This document shows, in pieces, positions 17,963 to 28,300 of a stretch of DNA of 64,000 nt (within the stretch, counting starts at the first letter, position 1; each line of letters opens with the position of its first letter). A program made the position numbers and the translations under genes. Below the pieces are notes generated by a model. It was given only the letters and a program-made list of their open reading frames with translations, was not told the DNA's origin and did no database searches. The DNA is from Roseibium album (GTDB lineage: Bacteria > Pseudomonadota > Alphaproteobacteria > Rhizobiales > Stappiaceae). Where the stretch lies: assembly GCA_001404055.1 (NCBI GenBank), contig CXTY01000014.1, positions 372,001 through 436,000 on the forward strand, in the 5' to 3' direction.

Positions 17963-18070
17963 GACACCTTCCTTTTTTCCGATGTGCAGAATGGTGGTTC
18001 TGATCACATCAACAGTGACTAGCACGAACTTCTGAGAGCACAAATAAAAGCTTAGTGGTGTTTGTCCAAA

Positions 18071-18751
18071 CTATTGGCCCTTATGTACATTTTCAAGGAC
18101 ACGGCCAGCAAGGGGTTTGGTAATCTTGACACGTCCGGCGAGAGCCTCCTGGTCGATCGCCTCCACTGCACGCAAAGCGACTTCGAGAGAGCGTTCCATG
18201 CGGACAACCAGGTAATCCACCACGCCGATATCAACTGCTATCTGCCGGTCTGCAAACAGCTTGACGAGAACGCGGCGCAGCAGGTCATCGTCAGGTTCCA
18301 GAATTTCCACCGGCGTCGCAGCTCTCAGACGGGACATAAGATCCGGCAAAGCGATCTTCCAACTTGCCGGCCAAGTACGGCTTGTGATCAGAACAGTCTT
18401 CTCGGCCTGCCGGGCAGCGTTCAAAAGGTGAAACAGAGCGGTATTGTCAACACCCAGATGTGCATTCTCAACGACGGTGGCAGGCGCTGCAACCAACTCC
18501 GAGACTGAACCTTCAGCCAGATTGGGGGCCGCAATAACAGCGGCACCAATCTCTTCTTGAAAAGCCTTTACCAGATGGGTCTTGCCGGACCCGACCGGCC
18601 CGGCCAACACAACCACTGGCGCCGGCCAGTGTGGCCAGCGTCCCAACAATTCGAAGGCAGCTTTGTTAGACCCGCCAACCAGGTAATCATCCCTGCTGAG
18701 CGCGGCCTCGTGCGGCAAATCCAACGGTAACTGGCGCGGTGGTTCCGCCAT
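18071..18751 (-). CDS. hdaA: HdaA, DnaA-related regulator of replication initiation
   Basis: A 226-residue AAA+ protein that, with the sliding clamp, promotes hydrolysis of DnaA-bound ATP and limits re-initiation. The N-terminus carries the clamp-binding peptide RQLPLDLPHE. Walker A is GPVGSGKTHL (51-60); the region corresponding to Walker B is VVENAHLG, weak compared with DnaA but typical of alphaproteobacterial HdaA, and there is no C-terminal DNA-binding domain. It lies 11 bases after the AI-2E permease gene on the same strand, the usual rhizobial arrangement (permease-hdaA-ppk). Confidence 0.9.
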   Translation of the reverse strand: MAEPPRQLPLDLPHEAALSRDDYLVGGSNKAAFELLGRWPHWPAPVVVLAGPVGSGKTHLVKAFQEEIGAAVIAAPNLAEGSVSELVAAPATVVENAHLGVDNTALFHLLNAARQAEKTVLITSRTWPASWKIALPDLMSRLRAATPVEILEPDDDLLRRVLVKLFADRQIAVDIGVVDYLVVRMERSLEVALRAVEAIDQEALAGRVKITKPLAGRVLENVHKGQ

Positions 18752-18762
18752 GGTACTGATAC

Positions 18763-19848
18763 TTACTCTTCCATGGCCGTCGTTGAACGGCCTTTTCCCT
18801 TGTAGACTGTGCTCGCTAGGTACTGCTTCAACGCAAAGCGCGCAAGCACGCCAATCATCGCAGCAGCGGGAACTGCAATGAGCATCCCCACAAATCCAAA
18901 GAGATATCCAAAGGCAAACAGCGCAAACATCAGCGTTACCGGATGCAGGCCCGTGCTATCTCCAACCAGTTTGGGTTGGAGAACATTTCCCTCCAGAAAC
19001 TGCCCAACTGCAAATATTGCTGCAACCACCAGTATCCACGGCCAATCCGGCCAGAACTGCACGAGTGCCACGCCGACTGAAAGCACGAGGCCAAGCCCGG
19101 CCCCGACGAACGGAATAAAACTGACCAGACCGGCTCCCATCCCGATCAAGAGCCCAAAATTCAAACCGACGAGTGCGAGCGATGCAGCGTAAAAGCAGCC
19201 GAGAATGACACAGACAGAAACCTGCCCGCGGACAAAACCAGCAACTGCATCGTCCATTTCCTTCGCCAGCCCCCGAAGTTCTTCCAGATGATCACGTGGC
19301 AGCCAGCTGTCGATGCGTTCCACCATATTGTCCCAATCGAGCAACAGATAGAATGCGACGACTGGCGTGATGACAAACAACGAGAGTATGCCAAGTAGTG
19401 CCTGACCTCCGCTCCAGATTGATTGCGCCAACTTACCGACAAAGGCCGCCCCCTGCCCGATCAACTCTGACATGGAGGATTGCAGGTTTTCTGGGCTGAT
19501 TCCTGCCATCGAGGCCATATCAGCTGGAAGATATCTGGAAAAAAGCGCCTGAAGTCCGCGAACAAGATCCGGGAAATTATCCAGGAACAACGCGAGTTGG
19601 TTCCCGAGTACGGGCAACAAAAGGATGAAAAACAAGACAAGAATAAAGATGAAGGCAAGCAGGATGGTCAGCGTCGCCCACATCCTGCGCATGCCAAGGC
19701 CTTCGAGCCGATCACAGACCGGATCAAGCAGATAGGCTACCGCCATACCTGCAACAAATGGCAGCAGAACACCGGAAAACACAAAAAGAAAAACACAAAA
19801 AACGGCCAGGGAAATCAACCAGAACTGGACCTGACGTCGCAAAGTCAT
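18763..19848 (-). CDS. AI-2E family (PerM/YdgG-like) membrane transporter
   Basis: 361 residues with about eight membrane segments in the AI-2E/UPF0118 pattern: an N-terminal pair (VQFWLISLAVFCVFLFVF, LLPFVAGMAVAYLLDPVCDRLE), a cytoplasmic-looking helical stretch at ~110-190, and a hydrophobic C-terminal half with IGMGAGLVSFIPFVGAGLGLVLS and QFLEGNVLQPKLVGDSTGLHP, the best conserved family motif. The start at 19848 has GGAGGAG upstream; the open frame reaches 20025 but has no ribosome site there. Members move varied small molecules or ions, so the substrate is unknown. Divergent from purM. Confidence 0.88.
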   Translation of the reverse strand: MTLRRQVQFWLISLAVFCVFLFVFSGVLLPFVAGMAVAYLLDPVCDRLEGLGMRRMWATLTILLAFIFILVLFFILLLPVLGNQLALFLDNFPDLVRGLQALFSRYLPADMASMAGISPENLQSSMSELIGQGAAFVGKLAQSIWSGGQALLGILSLFVITPVVAFYLLLDWDNMVERIDSWLPRDHLEELRGLAKEMDDAVAGFVRGQVSVCVILGCFYAASLALVGLNFGLLIGMGAGLVSFIPFVGAGLGLVLSVGVALVQFWPDWPWILVVAAIFAVGQFLEGNVLQPKLVGDSTGLHPVTLMFALFAFGYLFGFVGMLIAVPAAAMIGVLARFALKQYLASTVYKGKGRSTTAMEE

Positions 19849-20096
19849 AATCACTCCTCCCTGCCGGAAAATTTTCTTTAACCGTCCGGAGCGGACCGGA
19901 TCAACATATAGGTTGCTTGATGCTGCTTGTAACCTATCACGCAAGTACGTTGCCTTGCTGTTGTGGGTCAAGGGGCGGATTTGGCTGTTAGGAGGCTTGA
20001 ACGGCTCTTGTGCTAGAGCGCTCAAGGCTGTATGCGCGGCAGGGATCCTTTGATCGTGCTGCCTTTGTAAGCGCGAAAAACCTGTCTGGAGCCGAC

Positions 20097-21179
20097 ATGA
20101 GCCAATCCTCGCCCTCTGGAACCAACGGTCTGACCTATGCTGATGCCGGTGTCGACATCGATGCCGGAAACGAACTGGTAAACCGCATCAAACCGCTGGT
20201 CAAAGCAACTTCTCGGCCGGGAGCCGACAGCGACATTGGCGGGTTTGGAGGCCTTTTCGACCTGAAGGGCGCTGGCTTCAAGGACCCCATTCTGGTGGCG
20301 GCCAATGACGGCGTCGGAACGAAACTGAAAATTGCCATCGAAACCGGGCAACATCGCACTGTTGGCATCGATCTTGTCGCCATGTGTGTCAACGACCTTG
20401 TGGTTCAAGGTGCTGAACCTCTGTTCTTCCTCGACTATTTCGCAACCGGCGCATTGGATGTAGAGACAGCAACCGACGTGGTTGCAGGCATAGCCGACGG
20501 CTGCAAATTGTCGGGTGCAGCCTTGATCGGCGGCGAAACTGCCGAAATGCCGGGCATGTACGGCGAAGGCGATTACGACCTTGCCGGTTTCTCGGTTGGC
20601 GCAGCGGAGCGCGGTGAGATCCTTCCGCGCAATGACGTTGCAACTGGTGATGTTCTGCTCGGTCTGGCCTCTTCCGGTGTTCACTCCAACGGCTACAGCA
20701 TGGTGCGCAAGATCATCGAATTGGCAGGCCTTTCCTGGTCAGATGCGGCACCCTTCGACAGCACGAAGACGCTCGGTGAAGCGCTGATGGAACCGACACG
20801 CATCTATGTCAAATCGTTGCTGGCAGCTCTCAAGGCAACATCCGGCATCAAAGCGTTGGCTCACATAACCGGTGGCGGTCTCCCTGAAAACCTGCCGCGC
20901 GTGCTTCCCAAGAATTCCTCTGCACGCATCGATCTATCCCAGATTGACGTTCCACCCGTTTTCTCATGGCTGGCTTCTGCTGGCGGGGTTGCGGAATCCG
21001 AGATGCTCCGCACGTTCAATTGCGGTATCGGTATGGTGATTGTTGTCTCCGAGGAAGAAGCCGCTGCAGTGACAGCGGCGCTTGAGCAGGCTGGCGAACA
21101 AGTCACCCGGATCGGTCAGATCGAAGCGCCAGGTGAAGCTCCTGTCCTTTTCGACAACTCTCTGAGCCTTTCAGCATGA
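20097..21179 (+). CDS. purM: Phosphoribosylformylglycinamidine cyclo-ligase (AIR synthetase)
   Basis: Fifth step of purine synthesis: ATP-dependent ring closure of FGAM to AIR. 360 residues. Recognisable blocks are [70 protein letters not shown] and a C-terminal [16 protein letters not shown]. The ATG at 20097 follows TCTGGAG; the frame stays open for 29 codons upstream with no ribosome site. Its last codon overlaps purN by four bases (ATGA), so the two are translationally coupled. Confidence 0.97.
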   Translation: MSQSSPSGTNGLTYADAGVDIDAGNELVNRIKPLVKATSRPGADSDIGGFGGLFDLKGAGFKDPILVAANDGVGTKLKIAIETGQHRTVGIDLVAMCVNDLVVQGAEPLFFLDYFATGALDVETATDVVAGIADGCKLSGAALIGGETAEMPGMYGEGDYDLAGFSVGAAERGEILPRNDVATGDVLLGLASSGVHSNGYSMVRKIIELAGLSWSDAAPFDSTKTLGEALMEPTRIYVKSLLAALKATSGIKALAHITGGGLPENLPRVLPKNSSARIDLSQIDVPPVFSWLASAGGVAESEMLRTFNCGIGMVIVVSEEEAAAVTAALEQAGEQVTRIGQIEAPGEAPVLFDNSLSLSA

Positions 21180-21823
21180 GCCGTAAACGGACTGCCATCC
21201 TGATTTCTGGTCGTGGCACCAACATGGGCGCGCTGATATCTGCTGCCATGGCTCCATCCTATCCGGCGGAAATATCTCTGGTTCTGTCCAACAGGCCGGA
21301 TGCAAAAGGACTGGAACGCGCCGCTGAATTCAACATTCCGACCGCCATTGTCGATCACAAGGACTTTTCCGGTGACAGAGAGGCCTTTGAAAGACAAGTC
21401 AATGCGGTTCTCAAGATGCACAATATTGAACTGGTAGCCCTTGCCGGTTTCATGCGTATTCTCACGCCATTTCTGGTCGATGCCTGGACCAACCGGATGA
21501 TAAACATTCACCCGGCACTACTCCCCTCCTTCAAGGGGCTGGCTACCCACGAGCGTGCGATTGACGAGGGTGTCAAACTCCATGGCGCAACCGTCCACTA
21601 TGTATCGTCGGAAATGGACGATGGCCCTATCATTATCCAGGGCGCCGTGCCCGTTCTTGACGCCGACACACCGGACACGCTTGCTGCGAGAGTTCTTGGA
21701 GTGGAACACAAGATCTATCCGAAAGCGTTGGAACTTGTTGCCAGTGGTAAGGCGAAAGTGACCGGTGCGCGCGTGACCAGCGGCGAATCTGCAGACGATA
21801 CAGCAGCGCTGGTTTGGCCTTGA
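21176..21823 (+). CDS. purN: Phosphoribosylglycinamide formyltransferase
   Basis: Third step of purine synthesis: transfers a formyl group from 10-formyl-THF to GAR. The 215-residue protein has the N-terminal [11 protein letters not shown] phosphate-binding loop and the catalytic block [36 protein letters not shown], including the essential Asn-x-His, and a conserved Asp in DDGPII. Length is normal. It overlaps purM by ATGA. No terminator is obvious in the following 100 bases. Confidence 0.96.
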   Translation: MSRKRTAILISGRGTNMGALISAAMAPSYPAEISLVLSNRPDAKGLERAAEFNIPTAIVDHKDFSGDREAFERQVNAVLKMHNIELVALAGFMRILTPFLVDAWTNRMINIHPALLPSFKGLATHERAIDEGVKLHGATVHYVSSEMDDGPIIIQGAVPVLDADTPDTLAARVLGVEHKIYPKALELVASGKAKVTGARVTSGESADDTAALVWP

Positions 21824-21978
21824 ACGCCCACCTTACTGCCAACATTTTTTAGCACGGCACCGATAATAGAAGCACAACCCCTCTCGCAGATCGCATCAGT
21901 CATTTCCAGTTAGAGAGCGTTTTCTCCAATCGCTTCAAGTGGATTTTCCACCACCACCATTTCCCTTTATGCGTGTAT

Positions 21979-22009
21979 TTGACGCATAACCTCCCTCTTA
22001 GGTTATACT
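21979..22009 (+). promoter_or_regulatory. Candidate promoter with embedded inverted repeat, upstream of the astacin-like protease
   Basis: TTGACG (21979-21984) and TATACT (22004-22009) are 19 bases apart, a little long for sigma-70-type spacing. Between and overlapping them lies a perfect dyad, ATAACCT (21986-21992) and AGGTTAT (22000-22006), whose right arm covers the -10 box, as expected for a repressor site. The next gene starts about 90 bases downstream. Confidence 0.5.
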
Positions 22010-22100
22010 GATTTTTTGCATTGAAGTTTGGCCTTGACCGGAACTGCGAAAACAGTGCCCGCGGAGCAGATTTGGATAATCTGTTGAAAGGAGAAGCGAA

Positions 22101-23249
22101 ATGGCAACGCGTAGCACACAATCCAGCCGGATCTCGGAACTCGAAGAGCGGATTGAAGAGCTTGAGGAACGTCTTGAGCTCCCTCATCACGGTCATGACC
22201 ATGAAAACGACGCACCCCATGTCTGTTCGCTGCCGGTCCTGCCAGCACGTGAATTCGATGAAGGTGTATCGCCTGACAGGCAAGATGCAATACTGTCGAC
22301 CGGCGACAAATGGGTCAACGGCACAAACATCCATTATTACCTCTATTCAAGCGGCCCGTTCGGAGGGGCCAACGACCAAAAAGAAGTCGTTCGTCAGGCT
22401 TTTCAGGTCTGGAAAGATGTTGGCATGGGTCTCACCTTCACTGAGGTTTCCGACATTCAGGATGCGGAATTGCGCATCGGTTTCCGAAGGAATAACGGTT
22501 CCTGGTCCTATATCGGCACCGTGGCGCTGCGGATCGGCCAGACAGAACGAACGATGAATTTCGGTTGGGACATTACCCAGTCAGGATCAAACGGGCTCGA
22601 CACGGCCATCCATGAAATCGGCCACGCGCTCGGCCTTAAGCACGAGCACCAGAACCCGAACGCAGGCATCGTCTGGAATCGTCAGGCCGTCTACGACTAC
22701 TTCGCCCGCACGCAGACACCACCGTGGGACCAGGCAAAAACCGATAACAACATCCTCAATACGCTCGACCCTTCTACGGTCGGCGGCTCAGATTGGGATC
22801 CCAATTCGGTCATGCATTATTCATTTGCCGGTGGTCTGATCGACCGGCCCGTCCAATACCGAACAGGGCTCTCCCCTGCGCTCGGTCTGTCGGAAAAAGA
22901 CAAGGAAGTCATAAGGCGCTTTTACCCCGCTCCCGGTCCAACGTTGCCACAGCTGAAACCGTTCCAGTCCGAACGGCTCGCGATAATGCCAGGCGACCAA
23001 AAAGATTTTGCGGTGATCCCAGATCACTCTCGGAACTACACTTTCTCCACCTTTGGCCGAACCGACACGGTGATGGTGCTTTTTGAAGACGTCAATGGCG
23101 ACCCCGTCTACGTAAAGGGCGACGACGACAGCGGTTTCAACCGCAACGCCCGTTTCAGCGTGCGCCTTGTCAAGGGCCGTACATACAAGCTCCGCATCCG
23201 GCTCTATTACGCCTGGGCTGAAGGCGATACGGTCGTCATGATGTGGTGA
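22101..23249 (+). CDS. Astacin-like zinc metalloprotease with N-terminal coiled coil and C-terminal PPC-like domain
   Basis: Layout of the 382 residues: a short coiled coil (~8-27, ISELEERIEELEERLEL), a His/Asp-rich linker, a metalloprotease domain with the metzincin zinc site HEIGHALGLKHEH (171-183) and Met-turn NSVMHYSF (Met238), and a C-terminal beta domain (~290-382) resembling bacterial pre-peptidase C-terminal (PPC) domains (GDQKDFAV ... DDDSGFNRNARFSVRLVKGRTYKLRI). All three zinc His and the catalytic Glu172 are present, so it should be active. No Sec signal peptide is seen, which is odd for a metzincin; the start has AAAGGAGAAG before it and is secure. It converges with the S10 carboxypeptidase. 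Confidence 0.85.
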   Translation: MATRSTQSSRISELEERIEELEERLELPHHGHDHENDAPHVCSLPVLPAREFDEGVSPDRQDAILSTGDKWVNGTNIHYYLYSSGPFGGANDQKEVVRQAFQVWKDVGMGLTFTEVSDIQDAELRIGFRRNNGSWSYIGTVALRIGQTERTMNFGWDITQSGSNGLDTAIHEIGHALGLKHEHQNPNAGIVWNRQAVYDYFARTQTPPWDQAKTDNNILNTLDPSTVGGSDWDPNSVMHYSFAGGLIDRPVQYRTGLSPALGLSEKDKEVIRRFYPAPGPTLPQLKPFQSERLAIMPGDQKDFAVIPDHSRNYTFSTFGRTDTVMVLFEDVNGDPVYVKGDDDSGFNRNARFSVRLVKGRTYKLRIRLYYAWAEGDTVVMMW

Positions 23250-23475
23250 GTGTTGACGGCAGCAAACGCAAATCTGATCAGCGGTAACGTCACGTCGACA
23301 TGATCCAGAAATTTAACTGGAAATCCACCCGATGGTTTGATTTCCCATCCTTTACCCATGTTGACGGGCACCCGCCGACAAGTGGGTGCTGCAAAAAATT
23401 GCAAGTTCCTTCGGCAAGGCATCCACCTGGTTCAAGGATTTAGAAATGCGCCCAGATTTTCATGTGAGATTGTGA

Positions 23476-24768
23476 CTACTCCGCAGCTTCTCGACTTTCC
23501 CTCGCACTCACAAATTCCCCACCGCTCAAAAACGTCTCCAGCATAACAAACGCAAATTCAGGTTGGTCCATCGGCACGAGATGACCGGCGCCATTGACCA
23601 ACACCTGGGTAAGTTTGCCCGCAGAGCGACTGTGACCAGCCAGATTGCCGTTGATGAACCAGGGTTTGCGTGAGGCAGATTTAAAATCTTCGCCATCAGG
23701 CCAGTCAAGCGCCTGCAGCCAGGCGTCAGTTCCCATGAAATTGCAATCCATGTCGTAGATGCCGTTATAGATCAACACCGGCATGGTCTCGAACAAACGT
23801 GGAAACAGGTAAGCAGAGGAGTTTTGTTCACCGCGCTCCAGTATATCGGCGATCACGGAAGAGCTGTCCGTCCAGGGACCTACTGCTGAACTGACATGTA
23901 GCGCGTCGCGTACACTCTGCTGATTGAGATAGGCAGCTATCAGCGGGAATTCATAGTCACCGGTAATGCGCACGTCATAGACATTGGTACCACCGCCGAC
24001 TTCAGTTATGAATTCTTCGATCTTGTTGCAGATCTTGTCGGCTTCTTTTGAAGTAGTCGGTTCCGTTTCGCGGATTGCTACTTCGCACGCGGTATAGAGT
24101 TCATCGACTTTTTGTTTCTGCGGCAGGTCAATCAGTCCGTGAGCATAGGCATAATCGCCATAAGTCTCCTCCTGGATAAGTGGATCAACCCAGCCATCGC
24201 CAATACCAATGCCCGCAAGATTGATCTTCTTCAATCCGGAGGCATTGGCTTCCAGAATGGCGGTTGCCAGCATTGGGATATAGCGTCCGGCAAAACTCTC
24301 GCCAAAGAGGTAGAGATCAAGTTCGCGATATTTCGGCCAATTGTTGAAAAAAAGCTGCAGGCCTTCATAAAGCTGATAAGTCGCCTGCGGCTCGTTTTTG
24401 ACATAACAGGACTTGTCGTCTTTCCTTTCGACAAAGGAAAGACCAGTGCCCGCAGGTTGGTCGATCATCAGATAGCTGGCGCGTTTGTTCCAGGACCAGG
24501 GATTGTCAGAAAGTGTCAGGTCATCATTGATCTTGTATGGCCCATTTTCCGAAAAGAGCCCGAGAAAGCTGGACGAGCCTGGCCCGCCGTTAAGCCAGAT
24601 GATCAGCGGATCGTTTTCCGGGTCGTTCTGGCTTTCGAAAAACCAGAAGAACAGATTGTCGCCGCAGGTTTCGTTGACAGTGAGGTGCCCGGCCAGTTGG
24701 GTTTCCCTAACTGGCCCGTAGCCCGGCAAGTCTGTGACGCGACCAGGAGGCGGTATCAGATTTCCCAT
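23476..24768 (-). CDS. Serine carboxypeptidase (peptidase S10)
   Basis: Removes C-terminal residues from peptides. The family motifs are intact: [23 protein letters not shown] (oxyanion side), the nucleophile Ser158 in [12 protein letters not shown], Asp339 in [11 protein letters not shown] and His396 in [12 protein letters not shown]. 430 residues is close to the eukaryotic enzymes; S10 proteins are less common in bacteria. No N-terminal signal peptide is visible from the ATG (AGGAGCG upstream), although S10 enzymes usually are secreted or vacuolar. It starts 11 bases after the HExxH protein's stop on the same strand, so the two form an operon. Confidence 0.9.
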   Translation of the reverse strand: MGNLIPPPGRVTDLPGYGPVRETQLAGHLTVNETCGDNLFFWFFESQNDPENDPLIIWLNGGPGSSSFLGLFSENGPYKINDDLTLSDNPWSWNKRASYLMIDQPAGTGLSFVERKDDKSCYVKNEPQATYQLYEGLQLFFNNWPKYRELDLYLFGESFAGRYIPMLATAILEANASGLKKINLAGIGIGDGWVDPLIQEETYGDYAYAHGLIDLPQKQKVDELYTACEVAIRETEPTTSKEADKICNKIEEFITEVGGGTNVYDVRITGDYEFPLIAAYLNQQSVRDALHVSSAVGPWTDSSSVIADILERGEQNSSAYLFPRLFETMPVLIYNGIYDMDCNFMGTDAWLQALDWPDGEDFKSASRKPWFINGNLAGHSRSAGKLTQVLVNGAGHLVPMDQPEFAFVMLETFLSGGEFVSARESREAAE

Positions 24769-24779
24769 TACTGCGCTCC

Positions 24780-26474
24780 TTATTCGGCCGCCAAAACGCT
24801 GGCATGCTCACCCGCTGCAAAGCGTGCCATGTTGGCGTGATCAATCGGCCAGGAAGAAAAGCCCATTGAGGAGGCTTCCGTATTGAATGCAACTTCGGCA
24901 ACACCGTTCGGAATGCCTTTGGTCTGAAGGAACCCGTAGACCGCTCCGCCGATCGCATAACACGGTGCATATCCGGGCGAGGCCAGGAAGGTGAAACATT
25001 CGCCGGTAAGGGTTTCCTCGCTGAGACCTGTTGCTTCCGATGCCCAGGCAATGAAGTCTGTATAGGTTCGCTTGCCACCGTTCACTTCAACATCACAAAG
25101 AGCTCGGATGTAGCGAATAACACGCCAGATATAAGTCTCCAGCTGAGCTCCCAGTACCGCTTCCGCCTGAAGTTCTGGCGTCGTACCATAAAGATTGAGA
25201 TAGGCTTGCTGGATGTCATTGAGACCAGTTTGGCCTATAAGATCAGCAGCGGCAGCGTAATACTGATATTCGCGATAAAATGCCTGGCCCTCGGTCATTG
25301 GCACTTCCAGCGAAGTGTTGAGGTTCAGGAGTGTGGGCGCTTTCCGTGCTGACATGACAAAGTTGAAGCCATGTGACGCCTCATGCACCAGGATGTTGAT
25401 CATGGTAAGCAGCGAGGTGTTTTTCGACGCCGTCAGGTAAAGCTGCGAATAGGGTTGATCGGTGAGGTAATCAACCGCGAAATCCTCGCCTCCGGTAACC
25501 AGATTGACGAGGTAATCCGGCGTTGGATCGAACAGCACCTTGTCTGCTTTTGTGAAGCCAATGATGTAACGCTGACCGAAATCATTGCAGGCCTTCAACA
25601 CACGCTGCATTACATCGACTGTGAAGTTGACGCTGTATTTGCGGCTCATCGCGTCCCAAACGGTCTGCAGCGAACTGTTGGGGGGCACACCGACCTGTTG
25701 CGCAACACGCTGCGCAAGGTCGAGTGTCACCGGCATATCCAGCTGCAACCAGCTATTTGCTTTCAGCTCAACATCTGCTTCACTCATCTGCAGCGTGTAG
25801 TAATTCTTGAGCGTACCTGGATAGCCCGCCGCCTGAACCGGACCGGTCTCGGCGTCTCCTTTTTTCAAAGCTGGCCAATAGACCTTGAAGTCATTGGAAG
25901 CGAGCGCCGTGCTGTAGAAAATTTCACGGTAGTGCTCCAACACTTTCTCAATGCTGCTGACTTTGTCGGCGACGCCCGGATTGGCTTGCAACATTGCCTT
26001 CAGATTACCTTCGACATAGCCAACTGTATCCAGGCATTCCTTGCAGACTTCTGCCGTGTAGTTGCCGTTCGCCCATCGCTCGGTCTCGAAGACGATCATA
26101 TCGCGCACGGTGTCCAGATATCCCGATACCCAAGCCTCCTTGGCATCACCTTTCAAGAGCAGGTAGAAAATGCCGTCTGCGGCTGCATATACGCCGCCTG
26201 CTCCCGTACCAGATGGCCCGGCCCCACTTGGACGGGCCAGTTCCAGCTGGGTCTTCTGGGTGACAAGAATGGCGGCAGCGGTCTCACGCGTTGCCGGATC
26301 GGAAATTTCGCCAAGGCGAGCCGCCAGAACTTCAATCTGCTTATAGATCGCGTCGACATTTTCAGGTGTCTGGAACAACAGCGTCGTCAAGTCACTCATA
26401 TAGCCGCTGGTATAACCAACAACCGGATTGACGTCGGACCAAAGTGCAACGATTTCGTCGATAATGGTGGGCAT
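24780..26474 (-). CDS. DUF885-like putative zinc metallopeptidase
   Basis: 564 residues, mostly helical, with a zinc-type motif [14 protein letters not shown] (His364, Glu365, His368) and, 27 residues on, [13 protein letters not shown], matching the HExxPGHH ... EGWALY pattern of DUF885 peptidases; a late [17 protein letters not shown] segment resembles their PGQALSYKIG block. Similarity is by motif only and is distant. The start at 26474 has CTGGAGG before it; a frame nine codons longer is possible but lacks a ribosome site. There is no signal peptide. First gene of the operon with the S10 carboxypeptidase, divergent from a MocR regulator that is a natural candidate controller. Confidence 0.65.
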   Translation of the reverse strand: MPTIIDEIVALWSDVNPVVGYTSGYMSDLTTLLFQTPENVDAIYKQIEVLAARLGEISDPATRETAAAILVTQKTQLELARPSGAGPSGTGAGGVYAAADGIFYLLLKGDAKEAWVSGYLDTVRDMIVFETERWANGNYTAEVCKECLDTVGYVEGNLKAMLQANPGVADKVSSIEKVLEHYREIFYSTALASNDFKVYWPALKKGDAETGPVQAAGYPGTLKNYYTLQMSEADVELKANSWLQLDMPVTLDLAQRVAQQVGVPPNSSLQTVWDAMSRKYSVNFTVDVMQRVLKACNDFGQRYIIGFTKADKVLFDPTPDYLVNLVTGGEDFAVDYLTDQPYSQLYLTASKNTSLLTMINILVHEASHGFNFVMSARKAPTLLNLNTSLEVPMTEGQAFYREYQYYAAAADLIGQTGLNDIQQAYLNLYGTTPELQAEAVLGAQLETYIWRVIRYIRALCDVEVNGGKRTYTDFIAWASEATGLSEETLTGECFTFLASPGYAPCYAIGGAVYGFLQTKGIPNGVAEVAFNTEASSMGFSSWPIDHANMARFAAGEHASVLAAE

Positions 26475-26667
26475 TTTCGCCTCCAGAAATGGCATAATCA
26501 CAACGTATGCGTGAACAGTGTTCCGCTACGTTATTAAGCACTTCAAATCCGGATAATGCAATTTATTGTTTATTTATTCTTCGTCTCTATCTGAAGTTTA
26601 ATTTATGCCTTTTCAAGTCGCGTAGACACATCCGCACCTCTGCGCTGTATTTGCCTCAGTCTGAAAT

Positions 26668-26716
26668 TTGATGACATCAGATTGCAATATCTATATACAG
26701 TCATTATGCAGTCAAT
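26668..26716 (+). promoter_or_regulatory. Candidate promoter and direct repeats upstream of the MocR gene
   Basis: TTGATG (26668-26673) and TATATA (26692-26697) are 18 bases apart. Over the expected start site lie two direct repeats, CAGTCATT (26698-26705) and CAGTCAAT (26709-26716), 11 bases apart, that is one helical turn. MocR regulators commonly bind direct repeats near their own promoter, so this may be the operator for both the mocR gene and the divergent peptidase operon. Confidence 0.45.
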
Positions 26717-26737
26717 TTATGAAAGACCGTACGCAGC

Positions 26738-28132
26738 ATGACCGACTGGTGCCCCGACCTTACGAGCAGCAATGCACCTCGCTATCTGGCAATCGCCGAA
26801 CGTATTGAGGCCGATGTCATATCGGGCCAGCTGAATGCAGGCGACCGACTACCGGCGCAACGAGAACTGGCAAGTAAATTAGGATTGGACTTCACCACGG
26901 TTGCGCGAGGATATGCGGAAGCTCGGCGGCGCGGCGTTGTTTCGTCCCAGGTTGGCAGCGGCACTTACGTGACCCACCAGGCAGAGGATCAAAACAACAA
27001 CGCAGCGCGGACCAATTCACCGCGCACCTGCCCACCTGATCATTCAATGAACCTGCCACCTGAACCACATGACCCGGCATTGGTCTCACGAATGCAACGC
27101 GGCCTGGCGGAACTCTCTGCTGATCTCGTTCCCTTGCTACGGTATCAAAACCTTGAGGCCTCGGAGACAGATCGACAGGCAGCCATGACGTGGCTGAAAC
27201 GAGCGAAGTTATCTGCTGATGCGGAGAAAATAATATTTTCACCCGGTGCACAGGCTGCCCTCGCGGGAATCCTTGCAACACTTGCCCGGCCTGGTAAGTG
27301 CATCGCCTGTGAAGCGATCACATACCCTGGCATTCGCTCGCTCTGCGCGCAAACAGGGATTGAGCTGATTGGCCTCAAAACGGATGACGACGGAATAGAC
27401 CCGGAAGCTTTCCAATCGGCCTGTGAGGCAAAGCAACTCAGAGCGCTCTACGTCAATCCGACGCTGAACAATCCCACCACAAGAACTGTACCCACCCATA
27501 GACGCAGTGAAATCGTTGCAATTGCGCAGAAATTTGGTGTTCCTATTCTTGAAGACGACGCCTATGGCCACCTTATGCCCGATGCACCCCCGCCCTTTGC
27601 TACAATCGCCCCTGACATAACCTGGTATATTGGATCGCTGTCCAAGACCCTCGGCTCCGGACTGCGACTTGCCTATATTCAGGCCCCCAACAAGAGCGCC
27701 TCATGGACTGCTTCTCGTGCGCTGCGAACTGCAAATGTGACGCCCTCACCCCTGACTGTCGCTCTGGCAACCCGTTGGATTGAGGACGGCACCGCCGATG
27801 AACTCCTCAGTTTTGCCCGAAGGGACAGTGCAGCGCGGCAATCAATCGCAACGGAACAGCTCTCAGGCCTCAAGATATGCACCGACCCATCCGCCTTTCA
27901 TTTATGGCTTGAGCTGCCTGCCGGCTGGACAAGGTCGATCTTCGTCAGCCAGATGCGACACCAGCAGATTGGCATTGTTGAAAGCGACGCATTTACAGTA
28001 GCTGGCACCCCTGAAGAAGCTGTACGGATCTGCCTGGGTGGCCCGACGGGCCACACTCAACTTGGCAATTCACTTGATGTTATTGCCCAGACTCTCAGAA
28101 ACACACCACAAAGCGCGTCGGCTTTTTTCTAG
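26738..28132 (+). CDS. MocR-type regulator (GntR wHTH fused to aminotransferase-like domain)
   Basis: A transcription factor of 464 residues. The N-terminal GntR winged helix (14-78) reads RYLAIAERIEADVISGQLNAGDRLPAQRELASKLGLDFTTVARGYAEA. The rest is a fold-type I aminotransferase domain with the PLP lysine Lys303 (SLSKTLGSGLR), the pocket NPTLNNPTT and the Asp in LEDDAYG. All known members sense PLP or an amino compound. It is divergent from the DUF885-like/S10 operon with 263 bases between start codons and is the obvious local regulator; this is inference. Confidence 0.92.
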   Translation: MTDWCPDLTSSNAPRYLAIAERIEADVISGQLNAGDRLPAQRELASKLGLDFTTVARGYAEARRRGVVSSQVGSGTYVTHQAEDQNNNAARTNSPRTCPPDHSMNLPPEPHDPALVSRMQRGLAELSADLVPLLRYQNLEASETDRQAAMTWLKRAKLSADAEKIIFSPGAQAALAGILATLARPGKCIACEAITYPGIRSLCAQTGIELIGLKTDDDGIDPEAFQSACEAKQLRALYVNPTLNNPTTRTVPTHRRSEIVAIAQKFGVPILEDDAYGHLMPDAPPPFATIAPDITWYIGSLSKTLGSGLRLAYIQAPNKSASWTASRALRTANVTPSPLTVALATRWIEDGTADELLSFARRDSAARQSIATEQLSGLKICTDPSAFHLWLELPAGWTRSIFVSQMRHQQIGIVESDAFTVAGTPEEAVRICLGGPTGHTQLGNSLDVIAQTLRNTPQSASAFF

Positions 28133-28300
28133 ATTTCAGATCCCTCAGGATCTGTGACGCCAATTTGCCGCACGCGTGACAACTTGCATTGAAGGGAAAT
28201 AGTCGTATTTTGCATGCATTCACTTCCCGTCATTATCCAAACTGACGGTTGGAGAGCGTTCAATCGAAATCACCCTGACTATTTCAGGGAAGGACAGTAA

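Noticed and set aside
20022-20684. A 220-residue minus-strand frame opposite purM
   Set aside because: Antisense shadow of purM.
22101-26474. Reading the three peptidase genes as a lanthipeptide or other peptide-natural-product cluster
   Set aside because: No precursor peptide, cyclase or dedicated transporter gene is visible in the vicinity.
25383-26537. A 384-residue plus-strand open frame opposite the DUF885-like gene
   Set aside because: It is the antisense of a gene with a good ribosome site, motif-bearing protein and operon context; the antisense product has no family-like pattern and no ribosome site.
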